From: Chloroflexota bacterium
GTDB taxonomy: Bacteria; Chloroflexota; UBA11872
Direction: 5' to 3'
Assembly (NCBI GenBank): GCA_026707185.1
Contig: JAPOXI010000054.1
Location: 1 to 8,152, forward strand
DNA length: 8,152 bases
Shown here piece by piece: positions 7,749 through 8,152 of the stretch; the first letter of the stretch is position 1, and the number at the start of each line of letters is the position of its first letter. A program made the translations under genes and the position numbers. The notes under the pieces are model-generated. The model saw only the letters and a program-made list of their open reading frames with translations. It searched no databases and was not told the origin of the DNA.

Positions 7749-7766
7749 GGTTTTTCAGAAAAAACC
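7749..7766. repeat. AT-rich inverted repeat in the divergent intergenic region
   Basis: GGTTTTT (7749-7755) and AAAAACC (7760-7766) are perfect complements around a 4-nt spacer (CAGA). A G-T pair can extend the stem by one on the plus strand. Such an A/T island stands out in otherwise very GC-rich DNA. It may be a protein-binding site or part of a promoter; nothing in the sequence decides this. Confidence 0.5.
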
Positions 7767-7826
7767 TCGGGCGGGCAGACGGGATGCGCGGCATTTCGTA
7801 GGCTTGGAACGGTCAGGAGCTGGCGT

Positions 7827-7851
7827 CCCGCCGAGACGGGCGGGCGTTTTT
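7827..7851 (+). terminator. Terminator-like hairpin upstream of the kamA-like start
   Basis: CCCGCC (7827-7832) pairs with GGCGGG (7839-7844) around a 6-nt loop (GAGACG), followed by CG and then five T (7847-7851) on the plus strand. That is the shape of a short intrinsic terminator. No plus-strand gene ends before it, and the ATG at 7870 is only 18 nt further on, so if active it would act as a leader attenuator of the kamA-like gene. The stem is short, and the element would lie inside the coding region if the gene starts at 7744 instead. Confidence 0.4.
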
Positions 7852-7869
7852 CCGGGGGTTGCAGCAGCC

Positions 7870-8152
7870 ATGCCGCCAAAGGTCCGTCGCCCACGCGCCG
7901 AATGGCAGGAACAGCTCGCGCAGGGCGTGCGCAATGTGCGGGCGATTCCCGGACTGACCGAGGAGCAGTACGAGCGGCTGGAGGCGGTTGCGAAGGAGTA
8001 CCCGTTCTTCACGACGCCGTACTACCTGAGCCTGATTGAGGAGATGGACGCCAGCGACCCCATATACATCCAGCAAATGCCGGATGCGGTTGAGTTTGAG
8101 GATTCCGAGTTCCTTGAAGACGATCCGCTGGACGAGGAAGACGACATGCCGG
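7870..8152 (+). CDS. Lysine 2,3-aminomutase (KamA) family radical SAM protein, N-terminal part
   Basis: The open frame runs off the right edge; 94 residues are visible of a family usually over 400 long. Recognition rests on the order of N-terminal KamA landmarks: a tryptophan-containing start segment (AEWQEQLAQGVRNV at 10-23), the PGLTEEQYERL helix at 27-37, TTPYYLSLIEE at 48-58, IYIQQMPDAVEF at 65-76, and the acidic DPLDEEDDMP at 85-94, which in the family leads into VPGLTHRYPDRVL and the radical SAM core. The CxxxCxxC cluster motif would lie beyond the window. KamA isomerises L-lysine to beta-lysine using SAM, PLP and a [4Fe-4S] cluster; relatives act on glutamate or on the EF-P lysine, so substrate is open. 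ATG at 7870 is preferred, since an in-frame ATG at 7744 would add 42 Arg/Gly/Pro-rich residues. Neither start has a good ribosome binding site. Confidence 0.82.
   Translation, partial: MPPKVRRPRAEWQEQLAQGVRNVRAIPGLTEEQYERLEAVAKEYPFFTTPYYLSLIEEMDASDPIYIQQMPDAVEFEDSEFLEDDPLDEEDDMP

Larger units (their letters stand above)
7605..7869. other. Divergent intergenic region between suf operon and kamA-like gene
   Basis: These 265 bases should hold promoters for both divergent units, but I find no strong -10/-35 pair. The best weak candidate for suf is TTGGCC (minus strand, 7734-7739), then 17 nt, then TACGTT (7711-7716); its match is poor and it may be chance. Other contents are a CGCG-TTCG-CGCG mini-hairpin (7723-7734), an AT-rich palindrome (7749-7766) and a terminator-like hairpin (7827-7851). 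No recognised SufR or RrF2-type operator or riboswitch core is evident. An in-frame ATG at 7744 leaves open the possibility that part of the region is coding for the kamA-like gene. Confidence 0.55.

Noticed and set aside
1..8152. CRISPR array, insertion sequence, tRNA or rRNA
   Set aside because: No regularly spaced repeats, transposase-like frames, terminal inverted repeats or RNA gene signatures were seen on either strand.

Overview
The window is GC-rich, densely coded bacterial DNA (well above 60% GC by eye). Its core is a complete minus-strand SUF iron-sulfur cluster assembly operon, read right to left: sufC, sufB, sufD, a Rieske-type [2Fe-2S] ferredoxin gene, sufS, sufU. Using SufU rather than SufE as the sulfur acceptor and carrying a Rieske ferredoxin inside the cluster fits Chloroflexota, Actinobacteriota or similar lineages better than Proteobacteria. 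I lean towards Chloroflexota because of the order sufC-B-D-Rieske-S-U, but no rRNA or marker gene here settles it.

Layout. Positions 1-620 (+) hold the 3' part of a LolD/MacB-type ABC transporter ATPase whose start lies outside the window. It converges, with only 12 bp between stop codons, on a 12-TM-type MFS transporter (633-1868, -). A 145-bp gap (1869-2013) separates the MFS start from the end of sufU and carries a perfect 10-bp hairpin 9 nt after the sufU stop. The SUF operon fills 2014-7604. Junctions are tight: sufC-sufB 2 nt, sufD-Rieske 1-nt overlap, Rieske-sufS 5 nt, sufS-sufU 4-nt overlap. The exception is 72 nt between sufB and sufD. A 265-bp divergent intergenic region (7605-7869) follows, then the beginning of a plus-strand gene of the lysine 2,3-aminomutase (KamA, radical SAM) family that runs off the right edge.

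How the genes work together. SufS takes sulfur from cysteine as a persulfide. SufU accepts it and should deliver it to the SufB-SufC-SufD scaffold, where SufC ATPase activity drives cluster assembly on SufB/SufD. The Rieske protein is a probable electron carrier or accessory factor of unproven role. KamA enzymes need a [4Fe-4S] cluster, so the divergent neighbour is a plausible client, though adjacency alone does not prove a link.

The conserved SUF residues are all in place: SufS K234/C374, SufU C38/D40/C64/C126, SufB C234/C378, SufD C364/H366, and the SufC Walker A, signature and Walker B motifs. I see no clearly new system. The most interesting unexplained structure is a terminator-like hairpin directly upstream of the kamA-like start, with possible competing pairings in the leader.
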